Positions 1-7,356 of a stretch of 14,352 bases of DNA are shown here, piece after piece. Where the stretch lies: assembly GCA_038745535.1 (NCBI GenBank), contig JBCDLI010000062.1:1-14352 (forward strand), in the 5' to 3' direction. The notes beneath the pieces were generated by a model. It saw only the letters and a list, made by a program, of their open reading frames with translations. It made no database searches and was not told the origin of the DNA. The position numbers and the translations under genes were made by a program. Numbering within the stretch: the first letter of the stretch is position 1; every line of letters starts with the position of its first letter. This DNA is from JBCDLI01 sp038745535 (GTDB taxonomy: Bacteria > Pseudomonadota > Alphaproteobacteria > Rhizobiales > Rhizobiaceae).

Positions 1-28
1 CAAAGAAATAACCTAGTAGACGCAGCAT
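1..28 (-). CDS. mrcA: Penicillin-binding protein 1A, N-terminal fragment (cut by window edge)
   Basis: Reading the minus strand from an ATG at 28-26 gives MLRLLGYFF before the window ends. This resembles the cytoplasmic and membrane-anchor start of alphaproteobacterial class A penicillin-binding proteins (peptidoglycan glycosyltransferase/transpeptidase). A good ribosome binding site (AGGGG, about 6 bases upstream on the minus strand) supports the start. The gene lies 144 bp downstream of the amidase on the same strand, an amidase-then-PBP1A order that I recall from Hyphomicrobiales. The spacer holds a possible hairpin (TCGCC 59-63 with GGCGA 86-90, inner GCGC arms), so the gene may have its own signals. 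Only nine residues are visible, so the name rests mostly on context. Confidence 0.55.
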
Positions 29-172
29 CAAATGCCCCTAATCGTGCTGACCCATCGCTCGCCACCGCGCTTCGCGCTTTATCAGGGCGATATCATGTCA
101 GCCGTTGAATTCAAATCCGGCAACAAGGCGCAAAGCTGGAACAATCATTGCAGATTACCAAGCGTAAAACCA

Positions 173-1429
173 TCACAAGCGCGCCTCAACTCGCTTGCCA
201 GACAGGCTCGCGAACCGAGCAATGGCGCCGGCAAATTGTTCTGCCATCTTACGACGCCACGCTTCGTCGTTTAGCAGTTTCTCGTCTTCTGCATTTGATA
301 AGTAGCCAAGTTCTACCAAGACCGACGGCACATCGGGTGCTTTTAGAACGCGGAATCCAGCATGACGATGGGGATTCTTTATAAGCCGCGTTACCTGGCC
401 CATCTCATCAATCGCAATGCGAGCAAATTGAACTGAAAAACCGTGCGTCTCTTGGCGTGCTAAATCAATCAAGATGTCAACGACGTCTTCATTGGTGTCT
501 TCTATCGTGATGCCTGCGACTTCATCAGATAGGTTTTCCGATTGCGCGACCTGCGCGGCCACTTCATCCGAGGCCCGGTCTGAAATCGTGTAAACGGTCG
601 CGCCCCGCACATAACTTTGGCGAACCGTGTCTGCATGGAACGATATAAAGAGCGCGGCTCCATTCTGGCGCGCAATCGATACCCGCTCATTGAGACGCAG
701 AAAAACATCGCTGTCGCGGGTAAGAACCACATTGAGATTAGAATAATTGTCCAAAATCGTCCGAAGCTCACGGACAAACGCCAAAGTGACGTTCTTCTCA
801 ATTGTACCGCCCTTGCCCGTTGCGCCGCCATCAATGCCGCCATGCCCGGCATCGATTACCACCGTAAATGCCCCGTCTGCGCGGGGGCCGGCAAGCGGAG
901 TAGCGCCAAGTCTGTCTGACTTAGGTGTCGAACGGTGGACTGACGCGGTGCGCAGGTTTCTGTCGATTTCTTCGATGAAGCCAGCTTGCGATGTTTCGAT
1001 CAGGGCAACTTCCAAGCGAACGCCTTCGGTATTTTCGAGTTCGAACCACTTCATCTGATCGACGAGAAAGGGCGCATCGAGCTCAAAAATCATGCGGGAT
1101 GTTTCGGCGCTCATATCCCCCCAACGGAAGGTCTCGACGATGTTCTTGCCCCAGGTATCAGGCTTCTTCTCAAAACCGTATCCAATGCGTTCAAAATCCA
1201 AAATGAGGCGATTGGGATTTGGAAGAAGTTGGTGAGATACACGCGCTTCGCGGTCAAACTCGATAGTCAGTTTTGCTTGACTACCGGCACCAGCAATAAC
1301 ATCGGCGCTGATTGCAGTTGGGAAATCAAGCGCGTGAGATAGTTTCAATTGAGTTGCAAGGCATAGAAAAGCCAGCAACGAACAAACGAATCGTGTCCTC
1401 AATTTCAACTTCGCCCTGTTCGCTAACAC
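173..1429 (-). CDS. amiC: Periplasmic N-acetylmuramoyl-L-alanine amidase (AmiC type)
   Basis: This is a zinc-dependent cell-wall hydrolase that cuts the bond between N-acetylmuramic acid and L-alanine, typically during daughter-cell separation. From the chosen start the protein has 418 residues: a signal peptide (hydrophobic core about 17-26, ending near SHA-L), an AMIN septal-targeting domain (about 37-145), a polar linker, and an Amidase_3 domain (about 189-405). Visible zinc and catalytic residues are H196 in DAGHGG, E211 in IEKN, H265 in SFHAD and E373 in VELGYLSN. The acidic helical stretch around 285-335 corresponds to the region that is autoinhibitory in AmiB/AmiC relatives. The reading frame stays open to a TTG at 1468, but nothing like a ribosome binding site precedes it. 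The GTG at 1429 has AAGGA 8 bases upstream and gives a cleaner signal peptide. PBP1A probably follows in the same transcript. Confidence 0.93.
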   Translation of the reverse strand: MLANRAKLKLRTRFVCSLLAFLCLATQLKLSHALDFPTAISADVIAGAGSQAKLTIEFDREARVSHQLLPNPNRLILDFERIGYGFEKKPDTWGKNIVETFRWGDMSAETSRMIFELDAPFLVDQMKWFELENTEGVRLEVALIETSQAGFIEEIDRNLRTASVHRSTPKSDRLGATPLAGPRADGAFTVVIDAGHGGIDGGATGKGGTIEKNVTLAFVRELRTILDNYSNLNVVLTRDSDVFLRLNERVSIARQNGAALFISFHADTVRQSYVRGATVYTISDRASDEVAAQVAQSENLSDEVAGITIEDTNEDVVDILIDLARQETHGFSVQFARIAIDEMGQVTRLIKNPHRHAGFRVLKAPDVPSVLVELGYLSNAEDEKLLNDEAWRRKMAEQFAGAIARFASLSGKRVEARL

Positions 1430-1958
1430 CGATACCGTCCTTGCGTGTTGCAGATGATCGTAAGGCAATCATGGTTAATGCACGTTTACTGCCACCCGCT
1501 TTACGCGCGAGAACACAGAATAAGCGCCAATTTTGCTGGGTTTTCATAAAGCACTTGCAGGCTAGACACAAAGAAACTAGGTTTTTGAGCCAGGGAAAAT
1601 CGTCCCTGCACACTGAGTTCGCATTGGTACAGGCGTAAATGTGCCCCGTTGCGGCAATCATAGTCGACCGGAAACCGGACCCGAAGGTTCAACAAATAAC
1701 CGGCTGCTTTGTGCAGCTTAAAAGAAAACAGGACGAAACCGGCGTCAAATTTGTCATGATACGCTTAGAAGATGGGCGATTTTCAGCCCTATCGTACTCT
1801 GATCGATTACCAACTGCATCTAGACAGCAGCCAAACGCGCTTTCAAATTCGTCCGCGAAAAACATTACGCTTTCACCGCAACGCAGAATTACAAGCGGCA
1901 AACCGGGAGGTTTGCGCATTTCACTGCGCAGTCAGGAAAGCGGCAGGATATTCATAAA
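1430..1958. other. Gene-free region between amidase and rne; probable long rne 5' leader
   Basis: About 530 bases separate the amidase start (minus) from the rne start (plus), so promoters for both genes should lie here. I see no convincing coding region. A 61-codon open frame at 1772-1957 ends one base before the rne ATG, but it lacks a placed ribosome binding site and reads like random sequence. I could not pick a convincing -35/-10 pair on either strand. Short inverted repeats occur at 1591-1608 (CAGGGA/TCCCTG), 1703-1717 (GCTGC/GCAGC) and 1898-1930. By analogy with enterobacterial rne, a long structured leader could mediate feedback control by RNase E; that is inference. Confidence 0.5.
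1898..1930 (+). promoter_or_regulatory. Two overlapping hairpins just upstream of the rne ribosome binding site
   Basis: Arm GCAAACC (1898-1904) pairs with GGTTTGC (1909-1915) around the loop GGGA, which fits the GNRA tetraloop pattern. A second stem pairs TGCGCA (1913-1918) with TGCGCA (1925-1930) around TTTCAC. The two stems share bases 1913-1915, so they cannot both form fully. The likely rne ribosome binding site AGGA (1945-1948) lies 15 bases further on and stays free. The pairing is read directly; a regulatory role is inferred from position. Confidence 0.35.
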
Positions 1959-4658
1959 ATGCCGAGCAAAATGCTTATCGACGGCTCCCACCGGGAGGAA
2001 ACACGGGTAGTCGTAACCAAAGGTGATCGCCTCGAAGATTTTGACTTTGAGTCCGAACACAAGGCCCAAATTCGGGGCAACATTTATCTAGCAAAAGTCA
2101 CCCGGGTCGAACCATCACTTCAGGCGGCCTTCGTAGAATACGGTGGAAACCGGCACGGTTTCCTCGCGTTTTCCGAAATTCACCCGGACTACTATCAAAT
2201 TCCACTAGCAGACCGTCAGGCTTTGCTGGAAGAAGAAGCGCGTCTAGCAGCGGAAGAAGACGCCGACGACGACGCAGAGCCTGACGAAAAGGAAAGAAGA
2301 GGCGGTCGCAAGCACCGCAATCGCCGCGGTCGCGGACGCGGTAGACGCCGTTTCGGACGCGAGAAACGCATTCCTGAAGCTGAACCGGTCGCCATGGATG
2401 CAATTTTAGCCGCTTTGGAAAGCGAAGCAGGCTCCGACGAAAACGCGGACGGTGGTAGTAAAGACAAAACAGTTGCTGCGGCCGCCACCAACGACACACC
2501 GAGCATTTCAGAAGAGCTTGACGAGGTTTTTGGCGAGCCGAGAGCGAATGGTGATACAGCAGACGAAACGTCATCGGCAAAAGTTGAAGCCGATCCGGCT
2601 GCAGATGAGCATGAAGTCGTTGACGCTAATGATAGCGACGATGACGAAGATGTTCGCCCATCGAAGCGCCGGGTCAGCCGTCGTCACTACAAAATACAGG
2701 AAGTGATCAAGCGTCGCCAGATCATTCTCGTCCAAGTTGTGAAAGAGGAGCGCGGCAACAAAGGCGCGGCACTCACGACCTACCTATCCCTTGCCGGGCG
2801 CTTTTCGGTACTCATGCCAAACACGGCGCGTGGGGGCGGAATTTCGCGTAAGATTTCTAATCAGGCAGACCGCACACGGCTGAAAGCCACAGTCAAAGAG
2901 CTGAACGTGCCGAAAGGCATGGGCGTCATTTTGCGAACCGCGGGGGCCGACCAAAAGCCAACGGAGATCGTTCGCGATTACGAATATCTGATGCGGCTCT
3001 GGGACAATATTCGCGACTTCACACTGCAGTCGACGGCGCCCGCCCTCGTTTACGAAGAGGGTAATTTGATCAAGCGTTCAATTCGCGACTTATTCAATCC
3101 AGAAATGTCAGAAATCGCAGTCGCAGGGGCTCAGGCCTACCGTGAAGCGAAAGACTTCATGCGGATGCTGATGCCAAGTCACGCGAAAATCGTGAAGCCT
3201 TGGCGGGATAGTCAACCGATCTTGGCACGCACCGGTGTCGAAGAGGAACTTGACGCGCTGGTCCTGCCGCAAGTCACGCTGAAGTCCGGTGGCTATATTA
3301 TCATCAACCAGACCGAAGCGCTCGTCGCGATTGATGTGAACTCAGGCAAGTCCACACGTGAGATGTCGGTTGAGGAAACAGCCATCGCCACGAACCTTGA
3401 GGCTGCCGAAGAAGTTGCGCGGCAGTTGAGATTGCGCGATCTGGCCGGTCTCATTGTGATTGATTTCATCGACATGGAAGAAAATCGCAACAACCGCGCC
3501 GTTGAGAAGAAGCTGAAAGAGGCGCTCCAACACGATCGAGCGCGCATCCAACTGGGTCGCATTTCTTCCTTTGGCTTGCTTGAAATGAGCCGCCAGCGAA
3601 TGCGGGCATCTGTACTTGAAAGCACCATGTCGCCGTGTCCTCACTGCAATGGCACAGGCTATGTCCGCTCCGTGCAGTCAGTAGCACTTCGCGCAATTCG
3701 AGCGATCGAAGAATTTTTGCAGAAGTCAGCAAAGTTCGACGCGGACGTGAAGACGAATGCGGAGGTTGCGCTTTACCTGCTTAACAACAAGCGTGACACT
3801 ATCACCGGCCTCGAGCACCGTTTCGGCGCTCGTATCCTCATAAGCGCGGGCGAAACGCCGGTTGGCGAGGACGTAGTCGTATCGAAGGGCGATTTCAGCA
3901 CACTCGTTGCTGACCCTGACAAAGCTAAGCATATTAGCGTTGACTTTGAGGAAGACCCGGAAGTTCTGAAAGCCGATGAAGAAGCCTACGCGGCATTTTC
4001 CGCAGAAGACAGTGGAAGTGATGATGCCGAGGAAAACAACGGCAAGTCCAATCGCAGACGCCGTCGCCGTGGTCGAAAATCTGAGAAGACAGCCGAAAAC
4101 GAAAATGCAGAGGTGCCGGCTCAAGGCAGCGATGATGATGAGGAAGACGACGGCAAAGGCCGCAACGGACGGGGCAAACGTCGCGGTCGGGGTCGCCGCG
4201 GTGGTCGAAACCGCCGTGGACGTCGCAATTACATTCCAGCAGCAGAGCCAGTTGGCCCGCTAGCGGATCAGATTGCAGCTGAAGAAGCTGAAATGCGGGA
4301 GAAAACCGCGAAGCTTGTAGAAGAAATCGAGCGGGACGCTGACATCAATGAGCCAGAGCAAGTAGCAATGGAAACCCCTGAGGCTCCAGAGGTAAAAATT
4401 GCCGCCGATGCTGCTGAAGAGGAAACTCAAGAGGCATCAAAGTCAGCTGTAAACGGTCACGATAAAGACGTTGCGATTGAATCGTCGGTGACAACCTCTG
4501 AAAAAGCATCATCCCCTGACGCAGAAGCCGAAGCCGAGCCCGAGCGAATTCGCGCGACGGAGGACAACATCGACCTTAACGTTGTGCCAATCGTCTCATC
4601 GACGACGGAAACTGAGACCGAGCAAAAACCGAAGCGGGGTTGGTGGCGTCGCAAATAG
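1959..4658 (+). CDS. rne: Ribonuclease E (RNase E/G family), degradosome scaffold
   Basis: This essential endoribonuclease starts mRNA decay, processes rRNA and tRNA precursors and scaffolds the RNA degradosome. The 899-residue protein opens with an S1 RNA-binding domain (from about G40, GNIYLAKV) that is interrupted at about residues 85-243 by a charged insertion with acidic runs and an Arg/Gly block, and resumes at KIQEVIKRRQ. The catalytic core follows: D459 (IDVNSGKS) and D502 (IDFIDM) match E. coli magnesium ligands D303 and D346, and the zinc-link CPHC at 560-563 matches C404/C407. All three are offset by 156, so the insertion accounts for the extra length. From about 650 the C-terminal half is low complexity, alternating acidic and Arg-rich blocks (about 690-705 and 735-755). 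It ends in KRGWWRRK, resembling the GWW motif that docks PNPase in Caulobacter. AGGA at 1945-1948 precedes the ATG by 10 bases. Confidence 0.97.
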   Translation: MPSKMLIDGSHREETRVVVTKGDRLEDFDFESEHKAQIRGNIYLAKVTRVEPSLQAAFVEYGGNRHGFLAFSEIHPDYYQIPLADRQALLEEEARLAAEEDADDDAEPDEKERRGGRKHRNRRGRGRGRRRFGREKRIPEAEPVAMDAILAALESEAGSDENADGGSKDKTVAAAATNDTPSISEELDEVFGEPRANGDTADETSSAKVEADPAADEHEVVDANDSDDDEDVRPSKRRVSRRHYKIQEVIKRRQIILVQVVKEERGNKGAALTTYLSLAGRFSVLMPNTARGGGISRKISNQADRTRLKATVKELNVPKGMGVILRTAGADQKPTEIVRDYEYLMRLWDNIRDFTLQSTAPALVYEEGNLIKRSIRDLFNPEMSEIAVAGAQAYREAKDFMRMLMPSHAKIVKPWRDSQPILARTGVEEELDALVLPQVTLKSGGYIIINQTEALVAIDVNSGKSTREMSVEETAIATNLEAAEEVARQLRLRDLAGLIVIDFIDMEENRNNRAVEKKLKEALQHDRARIQLGRISSFGLLEMSRQRMRASVLESTMSPCPHCNGTGYVRSVQSVALRAIRAIEEFLQKSAKFDADVKTNAEVALYLLNNKRDTITGLEHRFGARILISAGETPVGEDVVVSKGDFSTLVADPDKAKHISVDFEEDPEVLKADEEAYAAFSAEDSGSDDAEENNGKSNRRRRRRGRKSEKTAENENAEVPAQGSDDDEEDDGKGRNGRGKRRGRGRRGGRNRRGRRNYIPAAEPVGPLADQIAAEEAEMREKTAKLVEEIERDADINEPEQVAMETPEAPEVKIAADAAEEETQEASKSAVNGHDKDVAIESSVTTSEKASSPDAEAEAEPERIRATEDNIDLNVVPIVSSTTETETEQKPKRGWWRRK

Positions 4659-4665
4659 CGACGCC
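4645..4665. terminator. Perfect 8-bp hairpin across the rne stop codon (possible terminator)
   Basis: GGCGTCGC (4645-4652) and GCGACGCC (4658-4665) form a perfect stem around the loop AAATA; the rne stop codon TAG occupies 4656-4658. It sits 12 bases before the end of the converging aminotransferase gene and so could end transcription from both sides or protect the rne 3' end. No T-run follows on either strand, so it is not a classical Rho-independent terminator. Confidence 0.4.
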
Positions 4666-4676
4666 TTCGTCGACGG

Positions 4677-5840
4677 CTATTTCAGCCAGGCTTCCATGCG
4701 ATCAAGAGCAGTGCATACCGTTTCATGCGATCCGGCATAGGACAAACGCATGAACCGGTGTCCGTTCTCGGTGTCAAAATCCACGCCGGGGGCGCAGGCA
4801 ACCTTGATCTCTCGCAACATCTTTTTGGCGAAATCCATGGAATCGTTCGTTAGCCCGGACACATCGCACCAGGCGTAAAAAGCGCCATCGGTCGTAGAAG
4901 CAAATTGGATGCCGATGCTTGGAAGACGATCAATGAGCACCGCACGGTTTTTGAGGTAGCCATCGCGGATTTCATCGAAGTAGGCGGTTTGGGCCAACAC
5001 CTCCGGCACGACGCGCTGCGATAGATCAGGCGCGGAAATATAAAGGTTCTGGCCCAGCGTCTCAACGGTGCGAACCATGTTCTCCGGCACCACCATCCAA
5101 CCAATGCGCCATCCGGTCATGCAGTAATATTTAGAAAATGAGTTGATCACGACCGACTGGTCATCGAACTGGAGTGCGCACGCATCATCACCGGTATATC
5201 GCAGTCGGTGGTAGATTTCGTCAGAGATGAACGCGATTCCGTTCTCTCGGCAAGTATCGACGAGAAGTTGCAAATTTTCTGCGCTCAGCGCTGCACCGGT
5301 CGGATTAGCCGGACTCGCAATTAGCAATGCATCGATGGGCTTTTTACGGTGTTCTGAAAGCAGCACATCAATATCAAGCATATGCCCGTGGGCACCATCG
5401 GTAGGAATCTCCACACACTCCATCGAAAGCGCGCCAATAATGCTTCGATAAGCCGGATAGCCGGGCGATGTGATCGCAATACGGCCACCCGCGTCGGCCA
5501 GTGTCAAAAACGCCAAGGAAAAACCAGCCGATGAGCCTGTCGTGAGAATGATCCGTGACGGATAAACATCTAATCCATAACATTCGGCATACATGGCGGC
5601 AATTGCCCGCCGAGCATCCGATCTGCCAATGGCGTCGGTATACCCGAGAACTTGAGTGTCCACGATACCCGCCGCAAGCTCACGGACGCTCGGCGGAAGC
5701 AGTGCCGAGGGCTGTCCAACGGTGAGAAAGCACACGTCCTCGCCCTGCTCCTGCAACCGAAAAGCCTCGCCCATAACATCCATGGCGTGAAACGGCGCAA
5801 CCTGACTGCGTTTCGAAAAAGGTCCCATTTTCCCACTCAT
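4677..5840 (-). CDS. PLP-dependent class I/II aminotransferase (fold type I)
   Basis: This cytoplasmic transaminase of the aspartate aminotransferase superfamily moves an amino group between an amino acid and a 2-oxo acid; the substrate cannot be read from the sequence. The 387-residue length is usual for the family. Visible motifs are TTGSSAGF (cofactor phosphate loop), SPANPTGA, SDEIYHRLRY, the Schiff-base lysine K237 in NSFSKYYCMTGWRIGW, and a C-terminal RLSYAG whose arginine should bind the substrate carboxylate. It converges with rne (18 bp between stops) and diverges from the M48 protease gene. The ATG at 5840 has GGTGAC only 2 bases before it; an in-frame ATG four codons on (5828) is a possible alternative start. 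No neighbour points to a pathway. Confidence 0.92.
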   Translation of the reverse strand: MSGKMGPFSKRSQVAPFHAMDVMGEAFRLQEQGEDVCFLTVGQPSALLPPSVRELAAGIVDTQVLGYTDAIGRSDARRAIAAMYAECYGLDVYPSRIILTTGSSAGFSLAFLTLADAGGRIAITSPGYPAYRSIIGALSMECVEIPTDGAHGHMLDIDVLLSEHRKKPIDALLIASPANPTGAALSAENLQLLVDTCRENGIAFISDEIYHRLRYTGDDACALQFDDQSVVINSFSKYYCMTGWRIGWMVVPENMVRTVETLGQNLYISAPDLSQRVVPEVLAQTAYFDEIRDGYLKNRAVLIDRLPSIGIQFASTTDGAFYAWCDVSGLTNDSMDFAKKMLREIKVACAPGVDFDTENGHRFMRLSYAGSHETVCTALDRMEAWLK

Positions 5841-5965
5841 TTGTCACCGACTGGGCGTTAAACTAGTCTCGCACAAGTGACTGGCATTGCCATGTTTTTG
5901 CTATGTTTGACGTTGAGGCGTGCTACGACATCTTGGCGCCACCCAAAAGAGCCTGAACCACTGAA
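5841..5965. promoter_or_regulatory. Divergent promoter region, aminotransferase and M48 protease
   Basis: These 125 bases separate two divergent starts and so should carry promoters for both. The best plus-strand -10-like element I see is CTATGT near 5900, with a poor -35 upstream (GTGACT near 5877). No clear operator repeat is visible. Individual elements are not assigned. Confidence 0.35.
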
Positions 5966-7342
5966 ATGACGACGCTGCGTGCGACATTCATAACCTTGAT
6001 CATGTTGGTCGCAACCGTGGCGCCCCATTTGGCCTTGGCACAGTCTTCGCGGCTTCCCATCGTGCGCGATGCAGAGATCGAAGAGCTTCTGCGCGACTAT
6101 GCCGAACCGCTGTTTAGGGCAGCAGGCGTGCGCGGCGATCGCATCGATATCATTTTGGTGAACAACCGTTCGTTTAACGCTTTCGTTTCCGGCAGCCGCA
6201 TCTTCTTCCATACCGGCGCAATTGTGGAGGCTGAAACGCCAAACGAAATCATTGGCGTCATGGCCCATGAAATCGGGCACATAGCCGGCGGCCATCAAAA
6301 CCGCCTCCGCCAGCAGCTGGACCGCGCGCAGATTATTTCTGTTGTTTCGTCACTGGTTGGCTTGGCAGCTGCAGCGGCAGCAGGCGCGACCGGTAATGGT
6401 GCAGGCGTCAGCGCCGGTGCAGGCTTAGCCGCTGGCGGCACGGAGGCGGCAAGACGTGGCCTTCTTGCTTACCAACGTTCCGAAGAGGCAGCTGCCGACC
6501 GCGCTGCGGTTCAATATCTCAATGCAACGGGCCAGTCGGCGCGGGGCATGTTGGAAACGTTCAAGCGCTTTGACACACGGCTGGCACTCGTCCGTGAGCG
6601 CGTAAACCCGTATCGTATCAGCCATCCGCTGCCGCGTGAGCGTATTCTCGCTTTGGAAGAGCTTGCGACAGCGAGCCCTAATTTCAAAAAACGCGATAGC
6701 GCAGCACTCCAACGTCGCCACGACATGGCGAGGGCAAAAATCCTTGCCTACAGCTACGGGCAAGGTGCTGCGGAACAGTTTGCACGGGAAAAGTCAGGCG
6801 TGATTGCCGACTATGCGCGGGCAATCAACAGTTTTCTCTACGGCAATCCCCGCGATGCTGTCACGAAGATCGAACGCCTCATTGCGAGTGATCGGTCGAA
6901 CCCGTTTTTCCATGAAATCCTAGGCGAAGCCCAACTTCTGGCGCGTAATCCAAACGGCGCAGTCGACGCTTTATCGACGGCTGTCCGCCTCTCCAAAGGA
7001 CGCTACCCGACGATGCTCGTCGCACTTGGGCAAGCTCTTGTCCTAAAAGGTGACGAAGTAAGCCTGCGTCGTGCGATTGGCGAATTAGAGGTGGCGACCA
7101 CTATTGATCCGGTTAATCCCCGCGCGTACCGACATTTAGCGATGGCCTATGGCCGCTTGGGTGATCCGGGAAATGCGGAGCTTGCGACAGCGGAAGAGAA
7201 GTTTCATTCTGCCCAGTATAGAGAGGCGAGGCAGTTTGCTGCGCGGGCGCAGAGGCGGTTTCGGCCAAATGAACCCCAGTGGCTTCGTGCCGACGATATT
7301 AAACGTTTTGAACCACCAGATCGCGGCCGCCGCCGTCGATAA
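5966..7342 (+). CDS. Secreted M48-family zinc metalloprotease with TPR-like C-terminal domain (BepA/YfgC-like)
   Basis: This is a predicted periplasmic protease or chaperone, by analogy with BepA, which monitors outer-membrane protein assembly. The 458-residue protein starts with a Sec signal peptide (hydrophobic 8-20, ALA before a likely cut after residue 25). The peptidase domain carries HEIGH at 101-105 (zinc ligands H101 and H105, catalytic E102). The EEAAAD motif at 173-178 supplies the third ligand, probably E174. An Ala/Gly-rich segment at about 130-158 (LAAAAAAGATG) lies between them. Residues about 270-430 look like helical tetratricopeptide-type repeats (EILGEAQLLARNPNGAVDAL, then YRHLAMAYGRLGDPGNAELA), followed by an Arg-rich end. 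The ribosome binding site is weak. The DsbA-like gene follows after 14 bp, probably in one transcript. Confidence 0.93.
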   Translation: MTTLRATFITLIMLVATVAPHLALAQSSRLPIVRDAEIEELLRDYAEPLFRAAGVRGDRIDIILVNNRSFNAFVSGSRIFFHTGAIVEAETPNEIIGVMAHEIGHIAGGHQNRLRQQLDRAQIISVVSSLVGLAAAAAAGATGNGAGVSAGAGLAAGGTEAARRGLLAYQRSEEAAADRAAVQYLNATGQSARGMLETFKRFDTRLALVRERVNPYRISHPLPRERILALEELATASPNFKKRDSAALQRRHDMARAKILAYSYGQGAAEQFAREKSGVIADYARAINSFLYGNPRDAVTKIERLIASDRSNPFFHEILGEAQLLARNPNGAVDALSTAVRLSKGRYPTMLVALGQALVLKGDEVSLRRAIGELEVATTIDPVNPRAYRHLAMAYGRLGDPGNAELATAEEKFHSAQYREARQFAARAQRRFRPNEPQWLRADDIKRFEPPDRGRRRR

Positions 7343-7356
7343 GTGATGGAGAGAAT

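Noticed and set aside
1772..1957. 61-codon open frame ending one base before rne, as a possible leader peptide
   Set aside because: No spaced ribosome binding site, no repeated regulatory codons, and residue composition unlike a real protein. Its tight end against the rne ATG is suggestive but not enough.
1639..2010. Longer open frame overlapping the rne start
   Set aside because: Its 3' end overlaps strongly conserved rne codons in another frame, and the translation shows no family motif.
2098..2580. Minus-strand open frames within the first part of rne
   Set aside because: They are Arg/Leu-rich mirror readings of the acidic and Arg-rich rne insertion, with no ribosome binding site or motifs.
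6355..6445. Ala/Gly-rich run in the M48 protease as a possible membrane segment or insertion
   Set aside because: Too small and glycine-rich for a confident membrane helix, and similar runs follow the HExxH site in related M48 proteins.
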